Shown: piece after piece, positions 1 through 12,100 of the stretch
How the letters are laid out: each line of letters starts with the position of its first letter
How positions within the stretch are numbered: position 1 is the first letter of the stretch
Made by a program: the position numbers and the translations under genes
The notes under the pieces: generated by a model
What the model was told of the DNA's origin: nothing
The model's database searches: none
The model's input: only the letters and a program-made list of their open reading frames with translations
Assembly (NCBI RefSeq): GCF_905220565.1
Contig: NC_059404.1
Coordinates: 8,522,472-8,586,471 of the forward strand
Reading direction: 5' to 3'
Length of the DNA: 64,000 bases
DNA from: Melitaea cinxia
Taxonomy: Eukaryota; Arthropoda; Insecta; Lepidoptera; Nymphalidae

Positions 1-1038
1 ATAGTCTCCTAACAAATCAATACATTTAGTCCATCTTTTTTCCAAACCCAGGATTCCATTTGAAAAATTATCTTTTTCTTGACCCTCCCAAAACGCTTCA
101 ACAGCGGCCATTACTTCGCTATCGTCTTCGAATTTCTCGCCTCGGAGGCGTTCCTTGAGCCGAGGAAAGAGGTAGAAATCACTAGGACCTAGATCTGGCG
201 AATAGGGAGGGTGTTCGAGCAGTTCGAATCCCGTTTCTTGAATGGCAGCCATCGCAACTGCGGCTTTGTGAGCCGGTGCGTTGTCTTGGTGAAACAGCAC
301 TCCAGCTCGCAGTTTGCCGCGTCTTTTTTCCTTAATGGCCTCCCGTAATCTTCTTATTTGGTCTGCGTAGTAAGAGCCCGCAAAAGTGTCTCCCTTTTCC
401 AAATATTCCACCGTAATTATGCCTTGAGCGTCCCAAAAAAAAGATGCCATAACCTTTCCCGCCGAACTTGAAACTTTGAATTTCTTTGGCGTCGGTGAGG
501 AGGCTCGCTTACAAGTCATCGATTGTTGTTTCGTTTCAGGATCAAAATGGTGGATCCAGGTCTCGTCCATAGTCACAAAACGGAACAAAAATTTTTCTTG
601 ATCTGCTTGGAACTTTTTGAGATTGACCCTCGAAATGTCAACTTGATTTTTCTTTTGCTCGTCGGTTAACATTCTGGGTACCCAACGCGCAGAGACCTTT
701 TTCATATGCAACTCGTTCGCAAGGATTCTTTGAACGCTGCCATATGAGATCCCTGTAACCTCAGCTACATGCCTGATGGTCACTCTTCGATCTTCCAACA
801 CAACATCTTCGACTTATTTCACGTTGTCTTCAGTGAGGGACGTGGATGGGCGTCCTTCGCGATGTTCATATTCAGTGGATGTTCTGCCCAGTTTAAACTC
901 CTTGGCCCAGCGTGCAACTGTAGAATATGGAGGAGCAGAGTCCCCCAATGTTTCCACTAAGTCACTGTGTATGTCTTTTGAAGATATTTTTTTCAAACAG
1001 AGGTACTTGATGACAGCTCTAATTTCGTTTTTCTCCAT
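1..1038 (-). pseudogene. mariner (DD34D) transposase, one in-frame stop, C-terminus at window edge
   Basis: Read on the minus strand from ATG at 1038, the frame runs 346 codons to base 1 with a single stop, TAA at 811-813 (codon 76). No frameshift is visible. The N-terminus has a mariner helix-turn-helix (residues about 1-75, with STVARWAKEFKLGR), then SYGSVQRIL and the linker WVPRMLT. The catalytic triad is complete: D158 in MDETWIHHFD, D252 in HQDNAPAH, D287 in SPDLGPSDFYLF. The 34 residues between the last two are the mariner DD34D signature. Family proteins are about 340-350 residues, so the window edge lies at or very near the C-terminus. The 5' terminal repeat was not resolved; it should lie between 1039 and about 1220. 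The stop makes this copy inactive as read, unless it is a sequencing error. Confidence 0.9.
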
Positions 1039-1227
1039 GTTGATGTTATCTCTTTAACAGTTCGTATTCAAATGAATGTATCTCTCGGAAATCGTGATCT
1101 ATTTATATGATTTTTTTAGGCTGACGTAGTGAGTATATAAGCAAGCAAAAAATATTTTTTTTTGCATTTTTATGTGGACCTGAAGTAACCGATTATCATT
1201 ACTTTTGGATCACCCCTCGTAGGAAAA

Positions 1228-1600
1228 ATGTGCTGTGTGGCTTCGGCACCAAAGAATATAGCCACCTCTCTCAAGCTCTCTCTTCCCGTGGGTGTCGTAA
1301 AAGGCGACTAAGAGATAACAAGGTTCCACTACCACCTTGGAGCTTAGAAGCCGACCGATGGCGGGATAACCATCTAACCACTGGCTTTGAAACACCCAGG
1401 CCGAAGACGGGCAGCAGCGTCTTTTGTTAAGTAGAGTTACCCGCGGAACTCCATCCGGTACCCTCCAATTAATGTGGCTGATGGCTCCCGCAGGGGTTTT
1501 GGTCGGTATTGCACACCCAAGCGCTGAAGCCGACATACGGTCTAGGAATGTCTACCCGAGCATCCTGGATATCACCCGTAAATTGGTTGCCGTGCGATAC
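1228..1600. repeat. interspersed repeat fragment with RTE-tail-like head
   Basis: The first about 150 bases (from TGCTGTGTGG, through TCTTCCCGTGGGTGTCGTAA, to CCGACCGATGGCGGGATAACC) closely match the block at 43569-43710. After about 1400 the two copies diverge. I recall this block from lepidopteran non-LTR retrotransposon (RTE-like) tails, but no intact protein is encoded here. The ORFs over it on both strands are by-products of its higher GC content. Confidence 0.6.
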
Positions 1601-4600
1601 CAAAAAAAAAGGTATATACCTATTGTGTGCGCAATAAAGTGGTTCGTCGCTTGTTAGTTGAATTTTTATTTCACTTGTTTTCAATTGAAGTCAATAACTA
1701 TCGACAATAATAAACTTTTCAGAGATTTAATAACAGCGATGACTAGACGTGAACAAGAAAAAGTCATTTGAATATTGCGTAATCAAAATGAGTTCATAAA
1801 AATTGTTATTTAAAAACCTCATTTCTTTATTATAAAAATGTATTATGAAATGAAAAGAATGATAATCATTTGTTTGTAATGTGTTACGGGCGTCTGGCCT
1901 TGTTCTCAGAGCTTTCAGTGTTTAGATTCGCGTTTTGTAACATTGAACAATTGTAAATTTGTGAACCGCACTGTTTACGTGTCCATGTGTTAATTAATTA
2001 CTGTTCCAACCTTCAAAGGTCCCACGCTAGCAGATCCTGTTTCAATATAAAACTGTTACAAAGTCATTACATAAACAATGTAATTTTTGCAATAATGTAA
2101 ATTGAAAATACTTTCAATTATATAAGTAATATTGTGTATTTATTACAATGCAATACAATACCAATTAATCATTCCAAATCGATGAGGAGTGTGGATCTCA
2201 GTGTCATTACAAAATTATTGTTACATGATCTTAGAGTTATTACTCTTCACGACGAATGTTCTCATTGAAGGAAATTAGTCATTAAATTATTTTTAAATAA
2301 ACTGGTTTCCTTTTAACTGAGATAAAGCACGTGCTATTAATATATGTTTATTTTGTAATTCTCAAGCGTGATAAAGCAAGTAAATCTATACAAATAAATA
2401 AAATTGGAGTGTCTGTTTGTAATATTAAAACAACCGCTTTTTACTAAATGCATTTGGATGCATACACGATACATATACCAAAATAACATTTTTACAATTT
2501 TGTCTGTGTCTGTCTGTTCCGGCTAATCTCTGAAACGGCTAGACCGATTTTGACGGGACTTTCGCAGGCAGATAGTTGATGTAATAAGGAGTAACTTAGG
2601 CTACTTTTATTTTAGAAATTTATTTATTTTATAACTTTGCGAACTGAAACAATAAACTTTTTTGTTAAATTCCATGCGAACAAATTTGCGGGCACAGCTA
2701 GTATTGATATAAATTTGTTTCTTGATATCTATGTGTATCGGTCGCTAATCGACAATCATTTGGGTGCTGTAATTTAGAAATTACCATTAATTCTAACTGT
2801 CGCGAAGTTGATTTATGTTGGAAGGGGATAGATTTAATTGTATAATCTTTTACCTGGTTGTTACTCCTTGTTACTAGAATTTCCTAAACATGTCTAAGAT
2901 ACCACGAGGCTGTAAAGGTCATATAAGTTTATCCTTATAAACTTTTAAATTAGAAGTTCTATTAGTGATCATTATTATCGGTAGAGAAATGATACCCTAT
3001 AAACCTACAGCGAAGAAGTGTCCTATTTATAATTGTACATATAAAATATGTATAATTATAAAAAAACATTCGATGAAATAAAATTACTTAATATACATAT
3101 CGAGTGGAGTTAATGTAATATACACGATATTATGTGAAGTTAAGCAAACAGAAAAAATGAAATGCGATACGAAAATTTCACCATTTCGACTTCTTGGAAA
3201 CAAGGTTTAAATATTCAAGGACGTTTAAAATTTTGTAATAAACTTCAATTTCTGTGAAACAAAAACAAAGGCAGAACACATACAATCTTTGTACTCAAGC
3301 TTGTGTTACTATAATTGTGTATGTGTGTGTTTGTGTGCGTGGAAGAATACGCTAATTACTCAAAATTTCCACTTAATATTTTAAACAGCGTTGTGAGCAC
3401 TCATTATAATAAAAGTAAGATAGGCCTTTTTCAGTAGTGGGTCGCTTGCTTGTGTGGCATTGCTCTTGCTTGATACCCAAGCGTATTTTTAAGACTTAAG
3501 TTTTTTTAAAACGTGTACAGTTTTTAGCTTCAAGAAATAATAGAACTCCTTTGCTTACATGTCTCCTATTTTTCTCTTAGAAATTTCTGTCTTATTTTCA
3601 AAAAATTAAGTTAGACGATCAGATGCGCGTTAATACATGTGAACGACAATGTGTAGCTTAAATGCGTAGTAAACAGGAAAATGACAAGTAATTCTAGTCA
3701 CAACATCGTTTGTTGCAGTAACACTATTTTAGATTTAACTGTAGCTTACTACTGTAGAGATTTATAACATAAACCATTGAAATGAAACAACATTATTCTT
3801 CTCTGAAATTATATTATATATCAAATCGTTTGTAATGCTAGTTAGAATCTAAATTTATAACTGTCTACTGTGATTTTATATGCTTGAAATTAGATAGTTA
3901 AATGAAAATATTAATAACATAACTTCCAGAATATATAATACATAATGGACTCATCATATTTAATATTTAATTCATGAAAATATTTGTTCTTTTAGAAACT
4001 GTACCAATTATGTGGCTAATACGGATAACATTTTGGAATTGTGAAAAAAATGTATTAGGTATTTTTTTTTGTATTTTGTAACATACATAAATACAAAAAA
4101 AAATCATCTTCTTCATCTCTATATATCTTTTTTTACGTATATTATGTAACGTGGTTATTTGAATTTGATTAGCTTTATTTACGAGTACTGTATATTATTT
4201 TAGTTGAAATAGTTTAAATAATTAATTTTTATAATTTATTGTCTATTTTATCAATTTTCTCAATGTTTGGAGATTGTCGCCCTGTAAGAGATCTGATAGA
4301 GATAATGATTTTCCTTATGTAATTTCAAATATGTAATAAAGTGTTCAATAAATAAATGAAAAAATAGACACTTGAAGAATTTAATTCGTCCTTAGAATAG
4401 TTTTAATTAACGACTGCGATTACGATTTCTCATGTGTTTTAATAAAGGCTTGTTACAAATTTTATAAATTAACTTTACCGATACTAATTATATGTCCTTA
4501 TTAAAATTGTGTTTTTTATTATTTATTTAAACACGCTTTTTTTTGTTGGCCCGCTAAAATAAAATTAGGTACTTAGACGATGAATCTAAAAAAAATATAT

Positions 4601-4746
4601 ACCTAATTTGGCTATTTGTCTAATTATAAATGTCTGAAAATGATCGAGACAAAAGAATAAAATCATGAAAGAGTTCTATTGTTTGTTAGAGTGTAATTTT
4701 TTTATTTTAGTAATTTACATTCAGACATTTAACAATTTCATTTCAG
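1601..4746 (+). other. upstream scrib intron or flank (3' part)
   Basis: This stretch is AT-rich with no coding exon that I can support. It holds one Helitron-like repeat (2385-2701) and otherwise simple AT-rich sequence. Because the first exon seen starts in mid-codon inside the LRR domain, this must be intron of scrib, with earlier exons outside the window. Confidence 0.6.
2385..2701 (+). mobile_element. non-autonomous Helitron-like element
   Basis: The element starts TCTATACAAATAAATAAAAT after an A and ends GGGCACAGCTAG before a T, so it has 5'-TC, 3'-CTAG and an A|T target, with no duplication. A short stem (GCGAA/TTTGC with one wobble pair) lies just before the end. A diverged copy on the opposite strand at 32244-32550 shares the ends and the interior. 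Confidence 0.65.
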
Positions 4747-4915
4747 ACATTCCTGATATACCAGAAGATATCAAGAAGCTGCGTGCGCTGCAAATTGCAG
4801 ACTTTAGCAGTAACCCCATACCGCGGCTGCCGGCGGGCTTTAGCCAGCTGCGGTCGCTCACCGTCCTCGGCCTCAATGATATGTCGCTTACTAGTTTACC
4901 CAGCGATTTCGGCAG
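4747..4915 (+). CDS. scrib: scrib exon 1 of window (LRRs)
   Basis: The acceptor ttcatttcag precedes AC, which completes a split Asp codon (phase 1). The exon reads IPDIPEDIKKLRALQIADF, then SSNPIPRLPAGFSQLRSL and LNDMSLTSLPSDFG. The donor is CAG|GTGAGT. Two LRRs with the LAP pattern (LPxxFxxLxxL) are visible. The exon ends after two bases (AG) of a Ser codon. It begins inside the LRR array, so earlier coding exons are missing from the window. Confidence 0.92.
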
Positions 4916-6125
4916 GTGAGTCAAACAAGTAGCTCAATGCAAGTTATGTGCGCATTTTTATCGATAAAAATAACCTTATAATTGCTACAAGCAACTTTAA
5001 GCAACTCTTGTATGAAATAACTATGGAAAAATATTTAAATAAAATACGCAGCTAATATTAGATTCATTAAAATTTTATTTAATATATAATTTTAATAACA
5101 CGTGTCAAGCCACCCACAAGAAGTGAAATAATCATGCAAATCAGAGAAATGAAGTTAGTTAAGTTTCTACTTAGTATACTCAAGGACATTTATCCTAAAG
5201 GCTTCAAGGCCGTTAGCTCCGGCAGCTCGATTCCAGAGGGACGGATGAAGCCTGAGAACTGTATTATATAGAAATGTACAAATTACTTAAAAGTAAATAG
5301 GTATTTGATTGATTATAAATGTGATATTAAATGTTGTACTTACTACAACTATCTTTCTATCAATTATATATAACTTTATAATGGGTATATATGAAAATAT
5401 TACATAATTATGTTAAACGTAGGCTGTAATTCATTATCATTTTATTTAAGATTGATTCAACGTATTACGCTTATATTCAGTATTAAATGTCGTCAATGTG
5501 TCAAAAAACTATACTAGTAGTTTTATATAATAAAGTAAAAAACAGAAAATTAATTCGTAACTTTAACTTGTTAAACATAGTTTACAATAGAACGTATGTA
5601 TTTACCTACCTTGTTATGAAAATTTAATACCTTCCATTACCCAAATCTTTTATTTTAATATGTGCAAATTGAATACCAAACAACCAGTCAACGTGAATTT
5701 CAAACAGATAAAGGTAATGAAAATTTTTAAATTTAATATTCTATCACATTTTAAGTACAAAGTTCTAAAAGTGACAAAAGCGAAAGTTAAGTGGAAAGCT
5801 ACAGACTAAGGCGTACCTTTCTGAGAATAATGTTATATAAGGATAGTGCAATGAACTCTTTTTTTTTTCGTTCGTTTTTTAAATGTCTTTTTTAAGTAGA
5901 ATTCCTGTTATTGTTATTTTTACGAAACAAACCATGTCGCTAATTAAATACAGTAATCATATTATATTAATACGCTACGGTGTTGACCTCTCTTTTTAGA
6001 AAAAAAACTCATAATTACTCCACATAAATTATAATTATATCATTTTATGGATAACTGCTTGCTCTACCGGCATCAACAACTAAAATATTTATTATTGCTT
6101 GTGTTTTGTAAATTAATTAATTATT

Positions 6126-6171
<46 letters not shown>

Positions 6172-9100
6172 TTTAATTTTGAAACAATGTCAACATGATT
6201 GTCGGTCGCTAAATTTTTAAAATTAATTTTGTAAAGTGATAATTATTTAGTGCGAATTCTTCGCACGGGTATAGCTAGTTGTAATTAAGTAATCACGCAA
6301 CATATGGTCAGTGTTATTACCTCGTTTACAAATACGAGTATACGACCTTTAACATTCAGATCAAAAACGGTTTTAAGTGTTTTAATTCGAAAAATGCTTG
6401 CATCAATTTTTCAAGAACACGTTTCAGGGATTTAATAGCTCATCAAGATGCTCGTTCTTTTCTAGTTCCTCTCAAGTTGTTCGAACAAAGGGAGAACACA
6501 AGGGCTTAGCTGGGCTTAACCCAATAAAAATACACCTTTTTTCACGTATTTAAATACCACCGGTTGCTTCAGTAAAATAAAAAATGACCAAGGCAAACTG
6601 CGTATTCATACACGCTTATAATCTCTTCCTTTTTAAGTTTCCAGTTCGCTATTTGTGCTGAAAATAAAGGTTATTAATTCTATATTAACGAAACGTATAA
6701 AAGTATTACATTACATGATAAACTACTGGGGCGTGCCTTGTCAGTTGTCTGTTATCAGAACAGGCGTCTTATCTTACCTATTTTTCTTTTATAAAAATTG
6801 CTAACTCTACAACAACAATGACAAAAATTAAAAGATGTTTTTTTTACTTAGTTGAAAATACTTTTGGTTAAGTTAACTAAACTATAGTAATAAATAAAAT
6901 CAGAACCTCTACTAAACTGAAAGATTTACTGAGAAGCTACAACAAGTACCATAAATTCTGTGAAACGTTGAATTGCAAAAGTATTCAGCGATAAGTGGTA
7001 CATTATTCTTAAGTTAACGCCTTTTAATTGCAGCGATAAACCTCATTTTTTATGTCCAACAAACGAATTTATGACTCTTGTGATGGTTTATCATAATGTT
7101 CACAAAATTATTACGATTGTACTGAGAAGTGGGCCAAACGACGCAAAAAACACTTGTACATAATTGTGTTTGCTCGCAAACTAAAAAAAACCGACTTCAA
7201 TTACATCGACGAGTAATAAACGTAGATCGACGAAATAATAGTCAAGTAACTACGCGTTATCAAAGATTACTCGAAAAGTAGTTATCAGATCTCAATAAAA
7301 TATATACGTGACCACAGGACAAACACCAGCTTTCGATTAAATTAAAAATTATTAAAATCGGTACACCCGGTAAAAAGTTATTACGGATTTTCGAGAGTTT
7401 CCCTCGATTTCTCTGGGATCCCATCATCAGATCCTGGTTTCCTTATGGTATTAACCTAGGGATATCTTCTTTCCAACAAAAAAAGAATTATCTAAATCGG
7501 TACACCCAGTAAAAAGTTATTGCGGATTTTAAAGAGTTTCCCTCGATTTCTCTGGGATACCATCATCAGATCCTGGTTTCCTTATAATGGTACTAAATTA
7601 GAGATATCTACTTTCCAACAAAAAAAGAATTATCAAAATCGGTATATCCAGTAGAAAGTTATGTGGTATAATACAACGTAGGTCGACGAAAAAAGCGTCA
7701 AGTAAAAACGCATTATTAGATATAACTCGAAAAGTAGTTGTTAGATCTCAAATAAATTTAAATGGGATCAATTGACACACACCACCTTTCGATTTAAAAA
7801 AAAATTGTCGAAATCGGTCCACACGCTCAAAAGTTCTGATGTAACATACATAAAAAAAATACAGTCGAATTGAGAACCTCCTTTTTTGGAAGTCGGTTAA
7901 ACACTTCAAGCAATGCTTCATTCGTAGAGTTGACCGTGGCTTGTGATTCATCGTTGAGCGTGTTTAGTAAGCAGCAAGCACGGATCACTAAGTACTTTGA
8001 CATCAGCTTAGGAATGCGTCAAGGTTTCCAATATGAAACAGCTCGGCGTACAAACGGTAAACAATTAGCGTACGATATGTATTTTCAATTGACGGAGGTA
8101 CACATTTTTCTTCGTCTCGAGATTCCTATTTTTTTTTTTGAAGAACCACTTAATCTACTATGTTTTGTATATTCTTATATTCGATTTACATATTGCTTTT
8201 ATATATGTCTTTTAAAGCCTAAATACATGTTCTTACAAATGGTTTTGAATCTCGTACAACCTGTGCCGTCTTAAGATAAAATGTAGTTATCGAATATCTA
8301 AGAGTAATACATGAAAGAACCGTTTAACTAATATTACTGGGAGAAAATGTTTTATAATTTCAAACTTCATGAGAACTCGTAACTAGACGGTGAGAGCCAC
8401 GTGGTCTCGTTTTAGCAACCTTTTATATGAAAACTAGCTGACTCGGCAAACGTTGTCTTGCCGCTAAACGCTATTTTAAAATAGGGGTTTATCGTAGAGG
8501 GTTGAAAATTTAGGGTTGTATGTATTTTTTAATGTTGCATCATAAAAAAAATATCTAAAAATTAAAAAAAAAATTTTTTTGGGGTGGACTATCCTTAACA
8601 TTTAGGGGGATGAAAAATAGATTTTGTTCGATTTTCAGACCTAGCCAATATGCACAAAAAATTTCATGAGAATCGGCCAAGCCGTTTCGGAGGAGTTTAA
8701 CTACAATCACCGCGACACGAGAATTTTATATATTTGATGATTTTGGTGAGATAGAAATGTTTCACTAAAAATAACAGAAAATATTACACTATATTAGTGT
8801 AAGACATTTTGCTTCAGAACAATTTTATACAACCGTAACATACGTGTCGTTAGCTTAAATAAGAATAATAAGTTTTAAATTATACACTTACCCACTTTAC
8901 CTTGTATGGATGCATTACTATGAAAATTGATCTCGCCTTAGTCATCCATTGTATTTTTTATGCTCATTTAATGTTTGTCACAACACATAAGGCTTATTAT
9001 TTTATAAATATGGTAAAATGAGTAACGAGTTGTTAGAATTATTTTAAGTTTCAAGTTAATGAGATCTCACTTTTAATGATGTAGGTAACTGTAAAATTTA

Positions 9101-12100
9101 ATTTAAATTTTATTTCTCTACTCTTGGCAAGTCATACGATGTCAAGGATTACTACTGTATATAAATATGTGTAGAAGTAAGCTAAGAAATGCCCATCAAA
9201 ATTGTGTAAATTATATCTGGAAGTTGTCTTTTCGTCTATATTAAGGATGTGTGATAATGTTTTTGTTTTTTGTCGATTTCAGTTTGGTGTCTCTCCAGTC
9301 ACTGGAGTTGAGAGAAAATCTACTCAAATCATTGCCTGAATCTCTAAAAAATCTCACCAAGTTAGAGAGATTAGATTTGGGTGATAATGAAATTGAGGAA
9401 TTGGTAAATTTACTTTATATTACTACTGCATTTGATACACCTATCTGGCTAAACTAGCAAGCGTCGAAAACTTTTAAGATATTTTAACATCTCTCCACAA
9501 AATGTACAGAACATATTTGTCATATGAAGTATTTTCGAAATTATAAAGATTTCATTCATTTCATTTCAATCATTCTCTAGAATGATGCTATTTTAAATTA
9601 CCTATTGAATATACTAATATACACATTTGGCCATGGGGGTGATTTGCAGTTGCAGTTTATGGGATATTTTACTTCTTATAATTTACCAAATGGTACATTT
9701 TCACATTTTAGCCTGGATTTATTGGTGAACTCCCGGCTCTCCAAGAACTTTGGTTAGACCACAACAAGCTGCAATATTTACCTTCGGAAATCGGCAATCT
9801 GAAAGCTTTAATATGCTTGGACGTTAGTGAAAATAAATTAGAAAAAATTCCAGAAGAAATCGGCGGTCTTATGTCACTTACTGATCTTCATCTATCCCAA
9901 AATATGCTTGAAACTGTACCGAACGGTATTGGTGAATTATCTAAACTAGCTATATTGAAATTGGACCAAAATAGATTACATACATTAAATGAAAATGTAG
10001 GAAGGTTGGTTACATTATTATCTCTCATTTTAATTTATTATTATTCTTGTAATTGATACAAATTAATCATTGTAATTGTTTTTCAGTTGTACAAATCTTC
10101 AAGAGCTTATTCTAACAGAGAATTTCTTAATGGAACTACCAAAGTCCATTGGAAATCTCAAAGAGTTGACCGTATTGAACGTCGACAGAAATTCATTAGG
10201 TGAAATTCCTCTGGAGATTGGCAATATGACGCTATTGGGAGTGTTGAGTTTGCGTGACAACAAGTTAACGAAACTACCGAACGAACTCGGGAACTGCAAA
10301 TCACTTCATGTTCTGGATGTCAGTGGGAACAGGTATATTTATTTTTATTGGATATGCTTGAAATATAAAACTAACTTAATATACCTTTGTTACAATGTCA
10401 AAAAAATAATACTTAGGTCCTAGTAATTAAAACAGCGAGCTAAAAATATTTTGTTGTGCTGGTAAAATTTATGGCTGTTTTAATTATATATAGGATACTA
10501 GATTTGACTCGCGGCTTCGCTCGCATTGAATTTTTTTAAATAAAGAGTATTCTATGTTACTTCTAATACCTCCAAAAATATGTGTACAAAGTTTCATGAT
10601 GATCGGTTAGAAGTTTTTGCGTGAAAGCTTAAAAAACAAACTTACATTCACATATTAGGGATTGGCTTTAACCGTTACGAAATTTGGCGTATATACATTG
10701 ATTTTAAGTATATAAAAAAGTTTCATTACATTATTTCGCATTAAATCACAAAATTTTGCTATCCATATATTTCCTATAAGCCATTAAAAAATCCTAAGAT
10801 TAAATGTATATCATTTATCACAAACATCTAGAAGCTGATAATAATTATAATAATCGTTTTGAAATTTTTAGATTACAGTATTTACCGTACACATTAGTAA
10901 ATTTGGAACTGAAAGCAGTATGGTTGTCAGAAAACCAAGCACAACCTCTTCTGACCTTCCAAACTGATAGGGATGAAACAACGGGAGAAAATGTACTTAC
11001 TTGCTTCCTACTGCCTCAGCTCAGTTACACACAACAGCCAGGTACATACGGATCATACAAAAAAGATAAGGAGTACCAAAAAAGGTTTTGCTTTCGGTGC
11101 TATTTATAATCAAGGTGTTATGATGGTGTTTATATAATGGTTTACTATTTTTTAATTTCTTAGCTTTTTAAATATACACTTTAACACGCCAATGCGCGTG
11201 GCTCTGTGTGCATGTTCTTGTAAATATAACATCTTTATTTTTTGACATTCTCGCGGAAGGTTTTGTTTAAGGAAGACGTGATCTTATCGCTTCGTTATGC
11301 TAGTACAATCTACAATAATGGGATTTGTTGTTTAAAAACAGATTTATATTGATAGATTTATATTAAATAAAAAAATAATGATATGTAGTTTTATGTTAAA
11401 TCAATTATTTATAAATCAGGTCACATGCACAGTTATCGCAGTTACATGCTTAATGCACATGTAGCATCGCACATCATGAAGTTAAATACTTCTTCTTCTT
11501 TAAGATTAATGGTATTTGAAGTTAAATATTTAAACACTTTATTTAGTAAAATGAACTTGAGATTTTAAAAACATCATCATACGCATATGATTATGCTTTT
11601 AGTGAATTTTTAGCTTTTACTATTGTATTTAAAAGAATGGAGTTTTTATGACTATTGGTACATATTATGTAATGTTAAAATATTTTATATTTGTAAAGTA
11701 TGTAACTAATGTAATGTACTAAATGTATATTTACTAAATTATTCGTTCAAATGATGTTTACGAAATATTTGTTTATATTTCCTCGAAATAACTCTGTTCT
11801 TTTAAGTTATTATTTGCACTGTCAACATTTTTTTTAATCTGTCTCGACACGGTATCTTTACGAACAATTAACATAGAAAACAAAACATTACAAATGTATC
11901 GTTTTGTATGTTTGCTGAATGTCTTACTCGGATGCACATGACCTTGAAACGTGACTGTTTGATGTCCTTCGCATTTTGCTTCTTTTGTGCTTTTTATTTA
12001 ATTGTGCAAGGCATCTATGACTATTTACATCATTAAAGTAATCTAAAATTAAAAAAAAAAATGCTTTGTTTAAAATATTATTAGCCCCATAAAAGAGCCA

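Larger units (their letters stand above)
4916..9282 (+). other. scrib intron (4.4 kb)
   Basis: The intron is AT-rich. It holds a (TA)n tract (about 6130-6165), a Helitron-like 3' end (6250-6278), an AACCGACTTC-ended element (about 7161-7900) and a Helitron-like element (8434-8740). The segment 7930-8100 has slightly coding-like composition but no phase that would fit the flanking exons. Confidence 0.85.

Noticed and set aside
1210..1684. Overlapping ORFs up to 108 codons on both strands
   Set aside because: They lie in an interspersed repeat whose head recurs at 43569; no conserved protein reads through.
7870..8274. 134-codon plus-strand ORF with possible splice sites at 7929 and 8096
   Set aside because: The phases of a candidate exon (1 to 0) do not fit the exon 1/exon 2 junction (2/2), and no family is recognised; the start lies in the end of a transposable element.
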